The notes under the pieces: generated by a model
The model's input: the letters and a program-made list of their open reading frames with translations, nothing else
Database searches by the model: none
Told to the model about the DNA's origin: nothing
Translations under genes and position numbers: made by a program
Assembly: GCF_027943255.1 (NCBI RefSeq)
Contig: NC_072896.1
Coordinates: forward strand, 45,844,501-45,908,500
DNA length: 64,000 nt
Source: Anastrepha obliqua
Lineage: Eukaryota > Arthropoda > Insecta > Diptera > Tephritidae
Direction of reading: 5' to 3'
Part shown: piece after piece, positions 31,359 through 40,329 of the stretch
How the letters are laid out: the number at the start of each line of letters is the position of its first letter
How positions within the stretch are numbered: the stretch's first letter is position 1

Positions 31359-32722
31359 CTCCTTTGGTCGCTCAGAGCTCTCTTGAAAACTGGGCATCTA
31401 CCGCTGCCCGCTATATGCTTAAAATTGGACTCCCCCCTGGCTTTGCAGAGCATGCATTCTGGGTCCTTGCTGCATTCTTTTGCGATGTGGCCTTCCTCGC
31501 CACACTTCCTACACTGTTTCGAACGATCTGCCTTGCTTTTGCAGTCTCGCCGAATGTGTCCAAACTCCAAGCATTTAAAGCATCTAGTTAGTGTTAGGCG
31601 TTCACGGATCCGACAGTTTACCCAGCCCACTTTGACTCGTCCAGCAGCGAGAATTTTATTCGCCTCTGCTTCTGTCAGGTTTAGGACTGCGGTCTGTGTG
31701 CCATTGAACGCTTTTCGCATATTTACTACTTCTACGGTAGATGCCTCCATGTCGAATTGCTCGCATATTGCGCTTACTATGTCTTCCTTGGTAGTGATCT
31801 CGTCGATGTCTTTACACTCGAGAACCTTTTTTTGTGTTAGGCTCCGTACCGCCCCTCGTTCTCCAAGTGTATTGCCTATTATTGAGGTGAACTCCTTGGT
31901 TTGTTTGCCCGCTTTTGATAGTTGGATGAGTATTTCACCCTTTTGCGTTCGTCTTATTTTCGAAACCATTTTCCCAAGTTCTCCAAGTTTGGGGTCGGAT
32001 TTTACTGACTTCAGTATTTCCGCGTAGGAAGTTTCGCCCTTCGCTTCTATCACTATCGCGTCAGGTCTAACTTTCCTAGGTCTTGCATCCTTTCGCTTGG
32101 TCTTCTTAGCCACCGTTGTCCACTCGGTTGCATCCACTGTTTTAGTTTCCCTCTGTGTGGTGGAGGTAGGTGGTGTTCCAGTAACTTGCTGTACGCCAGT
32201 TCTGTTTTTCTCCAAATTGGTCCGCTTAGGTTTTGGAGTCAAAACCGCACCATCCAGTTTCCTCTTGGGGTCTGGGTTGTGCCTTAGCCATGGGGATGTT
32301 TGCGAACCGCTGCTTTTTCTAATGACCTCCTTGGCTTTTTGGTCTCCCTGCTCGATGGCTGCCAGCTCGTATAGTGCCTTTATACTCTCTATGGCATCTC
32401 GCATAGGCTGGTGTATAGAGCGCCTTTTACCCTCCTCCAGCATTTCGACTAGGCTACGTATTTTCTCGCCTAGCCCGCAAAATGCCGTTCGCTTACTATC
32501 CGCGCTGTTCACGATCTTATCTTTCGTCACCTCTGTCTCGTTTTCGCGCGATGCAGCAGCTAGAACAGGAGATCTGAGGGTTTTTGATGTCCTCCGGAAT
32601 GGATTGACTTCCGCCAATCCGACCTCATTTTCTCTACTGCCGTTATTGTTGCCGCTTTTTTTGTCTGGTTCGTTGCCACTTAGTAATGTTGTTGTTTTTG
32701 TTGTTGTTTTGCTTGTCTCCAT
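31355..32722 (-). CDS. ORF1 (Gag-like RNA-binding protein) of R1-clade LINE
   Basis: 455 codons from ATG at 32722. It would coat the element RNA and form the RNP that carries ORF2 protein to the target. The N-terminal half is Lys/Ser/Thr-rich and low complexity, with a bipartite basic stretch (KPKRTNLEKN, KKTKRKDARPRK). The middle (about residues 225-375) has the conserved ESYAEIL-like, LGELGKMVSKIRRT and WVNCRIRERL segments typical of R1-clade Gags. The C-terminus carries three zinc knuckles: C381/C384/H389/C394, C404/C407/H412/C417 and a longer C423/C426/H436/C443. The stop TGA overlaps the ORF2 ATG. Length and layout match a complete ORF1. Confidence 0.93.
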   Translation of the reverse strand: METSKTTTKTTTLLSGNEPDKKSGNNNGSRENEVGLAEVNPFRRTSKTLRSPVLAAASRENETEVTKDKIVNSADSKRTAFCGLGEKIRSLVEMLEEGKRRSIHQPMRDAIESIKALYELAAIEQGDQKAKEVIRKSSGSQTSPWLRHNPDPKRKLDGAVLTPKPKRTNLEKNRTGVQQVTGTPPTSTTQRETKTVDATEWTTVAKKTKRKDARPRKVRPDAIVIEAKGETSYAEILKSVKSDPKLGELGKMVSKIRRTQKGEILIQLSKAGKQTKEFTSIIGNTLGERGAVRSLTQKKVLECKDIDEITTKEDIVSAICEQFDMEASTVEVVNMRKAFNGTQTAVLNLTEAEANKILAAGRVKVGWVNCRIRERLTLTRCFKCLEFGHIRRDCKSKADRSKQCRKCGEEGHIAKECSKDPECMLCKARGESNFKHIAGSGRCPVFKRALSDQRR

Positions 32723-33281
32723 TTTAAAGGGTCCCCACTCAGATCCGTTATCTCTAATCGTAGTGTAGTTGCCTTATAACCCCATGGTTGTCTATACTAT
32801 GTAGGGAGGCCATGCGAGGGTTGACACATGTCTTTATGGGTACATGTGTTCAGAGCCGGGTCAGCACTAACCAGGAACAAATTCAACTGGACCTACACGA
32901 CCAAGTGAATGGTGACGCTTAGAGAGCGTTACCTGAGGCCTGCCAAGGCTTTAACGGGACGGGGGCTACCGTGACATTAACCCAGGAGCCATTTCGGCAA
33001 GGTATCACCCTTGCCTACTAAAGTCCTAGAATAACACAGTAACCAGCCCATGTCGAACTAAATTCCTTTCCATTCCAGTTTGCCATAATTAAGATCTTAC
33101 TGGTCTCGATCTTAATGGGGTCCCCCCCGCCGTTTACCATACCTGTTGCCCTCAGTCTATTATAGTTGAGTTAATGCTCATAACTAACAGACTGGGGTGT
33201 GGATTTTAGTCGCCTCTTACGACAGGCATCCATTACCGCGGGAAAATTCTAACCCCTTAACCCGCTGGGGTACCTTAACCC
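32723..33281 (-). promoter_or_regulatory. 5' UTR and presumed internal promoter of R1-clade LINE
   Basis: About 560 bp between the 5' boundary and the ORF1 ATG. On the element strand it starts ggttaaggtaccccagcggg and includes gcctgtcgtaagaggcgact. It is GC-richer than the surroundings. LINEs carry their promoter in the 5' UTR, so transcription presumably starts at or near 33281. I cannot identify initiator or downstream elements with confidence. Confidence 0.6.
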
Positions 33282-33345
33282 GCATGAATGTGTGTATGTG
33301 CATTTGTACGTAGAAGTAAATATGTATGTATGTGTGCACTTGTAG
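33282..33345 (+). repeat. degenerate GTGTATG microsatellite at LINE 5' junction
   Basis: Purine/pyrimidine-alternating tgtgtgtatgtgcatttg and aaatatgtatgtatgtgtgc runs directly beside the second target duplication. Relevant as the probable target site of the LINE. Confidence 0.65.
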
Positions 33346-33496
33346 GAATTTAAAACATGGTTTTTGAATATTTGTTCATTAAAGCTCTTGCTCGGAATGT
33401 CTTTCGTATTGTCGTACTATAGGTCTGTTTTTTCGCTTGTTAGCCCGTCAGTTTGCAGTGGTCTAGTGCTATGTAGCTTACATATATATGATATGC

Positions 33497-33675
33497 ACAA
33501 GGTGGCGCAAAATCAGTCTTCCAATTCCGTTTTGCATAACTTTTTACTAAGTAAAAAAAAAATTATTTGGGTGATGGAAATATTTATTTTGTCCTTTACA
33601 CGTTCCATTGCTTTTCTGTTTGTATACTGCAGCTGTCTAGTTCGCAAGTGTCAAATATGCCGGACGCCACCTTGT
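33497..33675 (+). mobile_element. MITE family X, copy 1
   Basis: About 179 bp with end repeats acaaggtggcgc at left and the complement of acaaggtggcgtc at right. The body (gtgatggaaatatttatttt, gtatactgcagctgtctagt, caagtgtcaaatatgc) recurs at 62.58-62.81 kb on the same strand and at 63.23-63.42 kb in reverse. Non-coding. The superfamily is unknown. Confidence 0.8.
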
Positions 33676-33689
33676 AAAATAATGTTTAG

Positions 33690-34020
33690 TAATGTTTGGG
33701 CAGGCGGCCGCCGTAGCCAAATGGGTTGGTGCGCGACTACCATTCGGAATTCACAGAGAGAACGTCGGTTCGAATCTCGGTGAAAACACCAAAATTAAGA
33801 AAAACATTTTTCTAATAGCGGTCGCCCCTCGGCAGGCAATGGCAATCCTCTTGGTGTATTTCTGCCATGAAAAAGCTCCTCATAAAAATATATGCCGTTC
33901 GGAGTCGGCTTGAAACTGTAGGTCCCTCCATTTGTGGAACAACATCAAGGCGCACACCACTAGTAGGAGGAGGAGCTCGGCCAAACACCCAAAAAGGGTG
34001 TACGCGCCAATTATATATAT
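33690..34020 (+). mobile_element. tRNA-derived SINE, full length copy
   Basis: Same family as at 19.83 kb. A-box-like gtagccaaatgggttggtgc, B-box ggttcgaatctcg, the gcggtcgcccctcggcaggc core and the tail gtgtacgcgccaattatata. Flanked by ataatgtttag (33679-33689 and 34021-34031). About 13 bp between the left repeat and the conserved SINE start (taatgtttgggca) looks like a slipped extra copy of the target. It sits 14 bp beyond MITE X copy 1. Confidence 0.9.
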
Positions 34021-34277
34021 ATAATGTTTAGACTTAAAATGCAATGTGTGAGAGTAACACACGTCAAATAGCTTTAAACAAGACCATCTATTTCGTATAA
34101 AACTAGTCTCAAACCGAGTGAAGGGAGGCACGCTTGACGTAACTAAGGTACTGCATTCCTTGGTAGTCTTTGCTGTGCGACAACTGAAGGACTATTTTTC
34201 CTTCACACTTTCCGAGTAGCTCTGCCCTATTTGCATTGCAGTATATACAGGACACGAAATACTAAAAAGTTTTTTCC

Positions 34278-34345
34278 AACAGCATCAAGATGAACACTAC
34301 TAATAGGAGGAGGAGCTCGGCCAAGCACCCAATAATTGGGTAGTT
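34278..34345 (+). mobile_element. SINE 3' end fragment
   Basis: Contains caacagcatcaagatgaaca, then ctaataggaggaggagctcg and gccaagcacccaataa. These are the last ~60 bp of the SINE family without head or core. Diverged. Confidence 0.7.
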
Positions 34346-34589
34346 GTATAAATTTTCCGGAAATGTGGTCATCACCATATTTTGCGGTTCCGTGGGGAAG
34401 ATTTATAGAAAGCAGTAGATGCCTAAATAGTAAAATAAGTTAATAGTTGGGTATGTAATAACTCAGTTCAAGTTAGAGCCAGCGCACAAAAATTAAAACT
34501 TCGAGTTTTATAAGAAAAAATTAAAAAAAATTTATAAATAAAAAAAAAAAAATAATGCTATAAGCGGCGATCAGTGCAGAACTTGACAA

Positions 34590-34685
34590 ATCAAGGGGTA
34601 TTTAATTAATTTAAATTTAAAATTTAATTTAAAATTTTTTATTAATTCTAATTAATTTAAATTTAAAATTTAATTAAATAGCAAA
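34590..34685. repeat. AT-only repeat tract
   Basis: TTAATTAATTTAAATTTAAA-type sequence repeated twice with self-complementary parts. It can form hairpins. No other feature. Confidence 0.7.
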
Positions 34686-34794
34686 CGCTGACAACGCAGT
34701 ATAAATGGAGTATTACCTTCCAATAAGGACATTGTGCACATACATTTTTTTTACTATTTCTGATATTGCGACCCCGTGAGTTACTTACTAAAAG

Positions 34795-35600
34795 GTTTTC
34801 CAACAACAGGTGTTCTTTTGAGTAGCCCGCTATTGAAATTATTAAAATTCACTATAAAAATGGTGAAAATTTGGCTGAGACGGTTCATAACACTCGAACA
34901 TATTTGAGTCATCGTGAAGCACCTTGTCGGACCGCAATACAGAAATTGGTGAAAAAATTGGTGAAAAAATTCAAGCTGTTGGGACAAGTTAGTAATGTGA
35001 AAAATAAAACCCGCATCCACATCGCTCAAGAAAACCCAGATTTTTTTGTATTCCTCGTCGTTCTTTGGAGTTAGGCATTCCACAAACGTCATTACACTGT
35101 ATTTTGCATAAAGATTTGGGTCTTAAGGCTTATCAAGTCCAGTTAACACAAGAACTCAAGAACGTCGGGTCGTTGTTGAGTGGCTCGTTGAAATGCATAA
35201 AAATAATCCGGAATTCCATCGAAAAATCATCTTGAGTGATGATGGGCCTCATCACCACTTCGGTGGCTTCATCAACAAGCAAATATGTCGGATCTGGGGC
35301 TCAGAAAACCCAAGAGTTTTTTGTGGAAATGCCTTTCTATCCTCAACGTGTGACTGTTTGGTGCAGTTTATGGTCCGGCGAAGTCATTGGACCTCACTTT
35401 TTCGAAAATGAAGCTGGAGCAACAGTTACGGTCAATGGATTGCGCTATCCAGATATGATTAAAGATTTTCTATGGCAGGAATTGGATGGTATTGATATGG
35501 ACAACGTTTATTTTCAATAAGACGACGCTACATGCCACACAAGCAACAAAACCATTGATCTTTTATCAAAATAGCACCTCTTATAAGAAAACCCTTTATT
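34795..35600 (+). pseudogene. mariner-like transposase (WFQQDGATCH group), copy 1
   Basis: Plus-strand pieces: ENLAETVHNTRTYLSHREAP (N-terminal helix-turn-helix region), TAIQKLVKKLVKKF, the LGIPQTSLHCILHKDLGLKA segment in a shifted frame, EWLVEMHKNNPEFHRKIILS followed by DDGPHHHFGGFINKQICRIW (first Asp), MPFYPQRVTVWCSLWSGEVI, GPHFFENEAGATVTVNG, and MDNVYFQ-stop-DDATCHTSNKTIDLL (second Asp). The sequence is lost after that, so the third catalytic residue is missing. Frameshifts near 35040, 35160 and 35240. A KKLV duplication (ttggtgaaaaaa twice) is visible at 34947-34970. Confidence 0.8.
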
Positions 35601-35685
35601 TCCGTTAAACTCGTCAAAAATCAACTTGTCTCGTTTTATGTTATTAATTTTTTTTTTAATTTTATTATAAAAGATATTGTTTATA

Positions 35686-36053
35686 TAGGGTTTTTCAATA
35701 AAGGCGGGTAGATGTTGAAATGGAATAAAATGGCGTTTGCTGTGTGGCACGTAGCGCCGTCCTGCTGGAACCACACGTCGTCTAGGTGCATATGGTTCAA
35801 TATGGGCCATAAGAAATGTGAAGGGCCACTACGTCTACCGAAAAATGGGCGCAATGCGTGCAACGTTTGCGTTAATGAACACTCATTTTGATAATAAAGT
35901 TTTATCATTTGAACGTGCTGTTCAATCGTGTAACTCGCCATGATGATTTGGCGTAAACAACTGAATAATAAACAAAAGATTTGACAGATGTCACCAAAAT
36001 AAAATGGCTGCCACAGGGCGCCAAAATGGACCCGCGCCAATTGAAAAACCCTT
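35686..36053 (-). mobile_element. 368-bp mini-transposon of the WFQQDGATCH mariner-like group
   Basis: Flanked by TA (35684-35685, 36054-36055). Terminal repeats are TAGGGTTTTTCAATAAAGGC at left and the complement of AAGGGTTTTTCAATTGGCGC at right. On the minus strand one ORF (35681-36040) fuses the N-terminal IIMASYTIEQHVQMIKLYYQ with FLWPILNHMHLDDVWFQQDG and ATCHTANAI, skipping some 200 residues. It then ends FNIYPPLLKNPI, which is read-through of the terminal repeat. It is a deletion derivative of the 40.33-41.27 kb element, nested in the DD37D transposon. Confidence 0.9.
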
Positions 36054-36184
36054 TACTAGAACAAAAACCATATAACTTCAAGTTACAATTATTATTAAAA
36101 AATTAAAAAACTCCAGCAAACTTTTATCAATCTAATATCAGTACCTTTCGAAAATAGAGATTTAAAAATTTGTTACCATATATC

Positions 36185-37132
36185 CAACTTGAAATAAGTT
36201 TGTGTACCGCACTATTAAACGTTACAATGATACTGGTAGCATTGCAAAATGCTATGGAGGTGTACCAAGAAAAACCACAACAACGCCAGAAATGGTTCGG
36301 CGTGAAGGCTCGACTTGAACGAAATCCACGTCGAAGTGGACGGAAAATGGCCAAAGAACTGAAAATATCGCAAGACAGCATTCGACGCATATTGAAAAAT
36401 GAGCTCAAGGTCAAGGCTTACAAGTTCCAAAAAGCACACGATCTTTCACACCAGCAAAAAACAGTTCGGTGCGAAAGAGCAAAGGAGTTGTTGCGCTTGC
36501 ACGAACGTGGCGAATTTCCTAACATTGTGTTTTCTTATGAAAAAAATTTCCCAATTGAGCAGTTCATAAACACTCAAAACTATCGTGTTTACTTGACCGA
36601 ACGCTCATACGAGAATTTCAGCCTACGTATGGCCGCTGGAAGCAATTTCCCATCGCAAGTAATGGTTTGGGCCGCAGTGACCGCTGATGGACGCTCTCCA
36701 ATCGTTTTTGTCGAGCCTGGTGTCAAAGTGAATGCGACTTATTATCGGGAAAATGTTTTAGAAGCTGCTTTAGAGCCGTGGACACGGAAACATTTCGGTC
36801 GTAGACCATGGAGGTTCCTATAGGACTCGGCACCGTCTCATGGAGCTCGTGTGAACCAAGAATGGTTAAAAAATCATGTTCCACACTTCATTTCGTCCGC
36901 ACAATGGCTTTCGAATTCGGCAGACGCAAATTCGATGGACTATTCCATCTGGTCCATTTTGGAGAGCAAGGTGAGGACTAAAAAATGTGCCAGTATGGAT
37001 GCCCTGAAAAAAGCGATTATACGAGAATGAGCCAAAATACCTCAAGATCACATTCGTGCAGCATGCAACTCATGTTTTGACCGTTTGAAGGCTATAGTCA
37101 AGGCAAAAGGTGGTCACATCAAGCTTAAGTGA
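36185..37132 (+). pseudogene. DD37D transposase, inactivated
   Basis: The N-terminal helix-turn-helix (RTIKRYNDTGSIAKCYGGVP) is in a different frame from the main ORF; a frameshift near 36300 joins it to KARLERNPRRSGRKMAKELK. The catalytic region reads FPNIVFSYEKNF, where family members I recall have FSDEKNF, so the first Asp is Tyr. VMVWAAVTADGRSPIVFVEP follows. The second Asp (GAC 36824-36826) sits immediately after a TAG stop that replaces Gln in the QDSAPSH block. The third Asp (36938-36940, MDYSIW) is 37 residues further on, which makes the group DD37D. Another TGA replaces Trp near 37027. The C-terminus is RLKAIVKAKGGHIKLK. Confidence 0.85.
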
Positions 37133-37249
37133 ATATATGTTAAAATTGTAATCAGTTTTGAACAATTTTGTCTTTGAAATCAATAAAAACTAATTTCACA
37201 CAAAAAAGTTATGGTGTTTTGAATAGGTAACACCTGTACATAATTAAAA

Positions 37250-38060
37250 AAAATTAACTTTTATCAATCTGTCTGTATACCTCTGTCAGAATAGGATTAG
37301 TTTAGCTGCGCCCGCCGGCGTCACTCGTAGATATATTTTTTCCTTCCCTATAGAGGTGTACAATATGAGGAAATGATGCTTAAAAATGTCTTAAAAATGG
37401 CACCGGATCTAAATAGGAGGTAGAAATGAACTAATATAATTTACCATTGCATGCTTACAAAATACAAGGCTTGCTCTCTATATTTTGCGTCTCGGCTCGC
37501 AACACTATGTGTTTACATAAACTTACATATAACGTTTTCACTTGTGAGCTTTATTTAGCCTTTCAGTGAGTTGAAAAATTGATCTCGCCCAAAAGATGGA
37601 ATTAATTCGATAGCTGCTTTATTCGACGGTTTTCGACGTGTATTATCGAGACAGTAGTGTATTAGTCAACTTACTTCCCCTTTTGGCATTGAAGCACCAC
37701 ACGTAGCCATTATGAAATGGTACTATAATAAGTTCCACCTTAGCCATCGACCCTTGCAGGATGAATTCCGTGTTGACCGTGTAATAACGGTTCTTGTGTT
37801 TCAGTTGATAATGCAGGATCAACTCGTATCGTGCGAGCACCGCGAGAAACAGGTATCCTTGGGCAATAGTGGGACCAGAATGCATTCAATAATGCATAAG
37901 CATTGGGTCATTATTTGTTCTCGTGTTGTTCATTTCTCTCGGGGGCATAGGGCCTCGACAAGTTTCTCGTCTTGCGTTGGTTTCATTAATCTATTTGATT
38001 TCTGAGAGGGTAGGTGGCTGGCTTTACCAGTCCTAAATAGTGGGAATGCTCACCTGTCAT
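37250..38060. other. unassigned spacer
   Basis: No family recognised. Scattered short frames without support. Confidence 0.35.
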
Positions 38061-38129
38061 TGCTTAGGAAAAAAGCCTTCTTATTGCTTGGAGCGCCATC
38101 TATGTTTCACATTTTTCTTTCAGAAGGAT

Positions 38130-38815
38130 CGCACACATGGTTGAGGACTTCGCTAAATTTGGTGTGTCGTTGGATATCGCATAATTTGGCAATCGCACAA
38201 AAAAGAACTCGTGTCGATTGGTGTAACAAAATGTGGAAGAAATTCAGGCGCAGTGGTTCAAGGCACATCTATGACATCGTAATAGATGATGAAACAGATT
38301 AGCTGGAATCGAATACAGTAACTGATAGTAAAGGTGTTTCAAGATAGGCTTCATCCAACAAATGCTGTTCGCGGAAGCTGCACAACAAAGTAAATTTCTG
38401 GCTTTTTACGAAAAATCTGGTCATGCCGCTACTTACCACTAGAGTAACTTAAAACAGTAAATTTTGAGTGGTATAGAATCATTTGATTGCCAGATGTTTT
38501 CGGAGAATTAAGGAAAACCAACCACCGAAGACGAATCATCCTTCACCAAGACAATGCGAGCTCTTACGTATCGGCTCACGCAGGAGAGTTTTTGAGCTCT
38601 CAAAAGATCACAAGATCGAATTGATGGGTTACAGCCCTGATTTGGCACACAAGGCTAACGATTTTCAATACCTAAAGAAGCTGTTTAAACCTTTAAACAG
38701 CTCGTTTTGAAGGTATCCACTTCTGAGTGGCAAAAGTGGTTTGAAAATTGGTTCAAGCGGACCCAAACACTTTTTTCAAAGAGCAGTTAAGCCATTTTCA
38801 TTATCATTATGTGAG
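38130..38815 (+). pseudogene. mariner transposase remnant (irritans/Hsmar2-like)
   Basis: Pieces: HNLAIAQKRTRVDWCNKMWK, KFRRSGSRHIYDIVIDDETD (the TGDES block degraded to IDDET), FWLFTKNLVMPLLTTRVT-like, RRIKENQPPK, RIILHQDNASSYVSAHAGEF (second Asp) in one frame, then IELMGYSPDLAHKANDFQYL (third Asp) in another, and WQKWFENWFKRTQTLF near the end. The order matches the C-terminal two-thirds of an irritans-type mariner. The N-terminus is missing. Several frameshifts. Confidence 0.75.
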
Positions 38816-38869
38816 TTCATTATTGTGCACGAAATTTAAAAGGTAACCATCGTACCATGAACAAAAAAA

Positions 38870-39360
38870 TTAAACATTAAAATGCTAGGCAAGAACTCCG
38901 AAAGAATTAACTTGGTATCCAAAAAAGGCTTCTTTTCAACAAAGACTCCCATCTGAAATAAAATTGCTGGTTGATAAGTTGAAACAGAAGCAGAGAATAC
39001 CAATGAGGGCAATACTGGCCGAAAGTTTTTCCGAAACATTCCAAAATCTGCCGAGATAAGAGGTATTGACGCTGATATAACTTTCGCCGAATCCTTGAAG
39101 CGTTGTCAAGCGCCTTGGAAATCGATATAGAAAAAATTAAATGCACACATATGCCCACTAGTGTGCATAAGATTTTACAACACGCGGAAATAATATTTCA
39201 ATGCTGCATTCTGCCCCTAAGGCGACTGTCAGAAGAAGTACAAGAAGGCGGTAATATGGAGTGCAGACGGTTTCACGAGCACTTCAGTTCAAAGGGTTCT
39301 AGAAGAAATACCAGCTACATTATGAATTACATTACAGAATTTTTGAGCAAAGATTGCTAA
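38870..39360 (+). pseudogene. unidentified conserved-looking ORF fragment, possibly TE-derived
   Basis: An 85-codon plus-strand frame (39103-39360) reads MSSALEIDIEKIKCTHMPTS, VHKILQHAEIIFQCCILPLR, RLSEEVQEGGNMECRRFHEH and FSSKGSRRNTSYIMNYITEF. Upstream, shifted frames give FQQRLPSEIKLLVDKLKQKQ and FSETFQNLPR. The MPTSVHKILxH and LP-RLSEExQExxNxxxRRFxxxFS patterns remind me of a domain in uncharacterised, probably transposon-derived insect ORFs. I cannot name it and offer no function. Confidence 0.4.
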
Positions 39361-39599
39361 CTTTCGCTCTCAATGATAATTCTGGGCTTATTGCCAAACA
39401 AAGAACAAAGTTCTTAACTTTAACCAATCTCCTCCACTGCTAAATATGATAGTTGGGGTTCATACAGGAGCCTAAGTTAAACGTCCTATTGTTTAAAGAG
39501 CAACTATTCTTGCACGAAAACGATGAATAACTTCAAGATATATTTCGTTCTGCTTTTTGCTGCGTAATAGTCCCATTCAAGGGCTACGACGCCAGTGCC

Positions 39600-40310
39600 A
39601 ATCAGGTTAGTGTCGTTTGAAACTTTTCCGTAAACGCAACCAAACAAAAATGAGTGAGAAGAATGCGAAGCGTTTCGAGGCGGTATTTTTATGCACGCAT
39701 TCGAAAGGGCCGAAATTATCTTACGCCGCGGATGCAAGAGTGATTAGAAAATAAAAAAAAATTTACTGTGATGTGGAATCAGCGGTATAAAGTGCACAAA
39801 ATTGTTGATGACTTTTCCGAGCGCGGAATGACTTTTCCGAGTGATCCTCCAGCTTTTTAAGCGGACCCTTCTTTGTGACTACGCCAAGCACGCACAATTC
39901 TTGGTACAAAGGGAATAGATGTGAGTATCAACACCACCGAACGTCGACTGAAGGAGGCGAACATATCCTACCGTCCCACATCATAAAAATTACTGTTCTC
40001 AGAAAAACACATTGACAAACCACAAAACAAGAAAATGGCGTCACAGTAATGGACTGGTCTTCCCAGTCTCCAGACGCCAATCCTATTGAAAATATGTGGG
40101 GAATTATTAAAAAGCATCTTGTCGAAAAGATAGTCCACGATTTAAAGCAACTCCTTCGTCAAGCTCGCAAAATCCGGTCCTCTTTGTCGACGAGCTACGC
40201 AGAAAAGCTGGTTCCAAGCATGCCGAAATGATGCCAGGCTATACTCGACAACGATGGAGACTACACGGCTTATTGAGTAATTGCGACTCGTAGTTTTGTA
40301 CATATTTCCA
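39600..40310 (+). pseudogene. Tc1/Tc3-like transposase, internally deleted
   Basis: N-terminal part at 39650 (MSEKNAKRFEAVFLCTHSKG, PKLSYAADARVIRK), a helix-turn-helix of Tc1-like transposases. After frameshifts TERRLKEANISYRPTS, then LLFSEKHI (QKH/SEKHI box) jumps directly to VMDWSSQSPDANPIENMWGI, which holds the last catalytic Glu (PIENMW), and to KLVPSMPKRCQAILDNDGDY. The first and second catalytic Asp regions are deleted. The mariner-like element at 40330 inserted into its 3' flank. Confidence 0.8.
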
Positions 40311-40329
40311 TGTAAAAAAAATTTAAATA

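Larger units (their letters stand above)
28140..33281 (-). mobile_element. full-length R1-clade non-LTR retrotransposon (Waldo-like)
   Basis: About 5.14 kb on the minus strand, bounded by the direct repeat gcatgaatgt (28130-28139 and 33282-33291). The poly(A) tail appears as ~21-22 T on the plus strand ending at 28160. A ~560-bp 5' UTR, ORF1 (455 codons), ORF2 and a ~245-bp 3' UTR are all present. No stop or frameshift interrupts either ORF. ORF2 has an apurinic-type endonuclease and RT but no RNase H, as in R1-clade elements such as Waldo, TRAS and SART. The target lies at the edge of a GTGTATGTG repeat (ACAY-like on the element strand). It is the only element here that looks potentially autonomous. 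Confidence 0.93.
35620..37215 (+). mobile_element. DD37D Tc1/mariner transposon (maT-like), split by nested element
   Basis: The 5' non-coding part (35640-35685 and 36054-36110) matches the inner arm of the 26.8-kb MITE. It is interrupted by a 368-bp element at 35686-36053; excising it recreates gtttatactagaacaaaaac. Coding then follows to 37132. The right end is unclear, near 37210-37240, where ggtaacacctgtac might be a terminus. Confidence 0.75.

Noticed and set aside
32097..32768. 223-codon and 214-codon plus-strand ORFs opposite ORF1
   Set aside because: Shadows of ORF1. They are hydrophobic only because they are antisense to Lys/Ser/Thr-rich codons.
36854..37051. Minus-strand ORF 36866-37051 and similar small antisense ORFs
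   Set aside because: Antisense to the DD37D transposase C-terminus, with no motif of its own.
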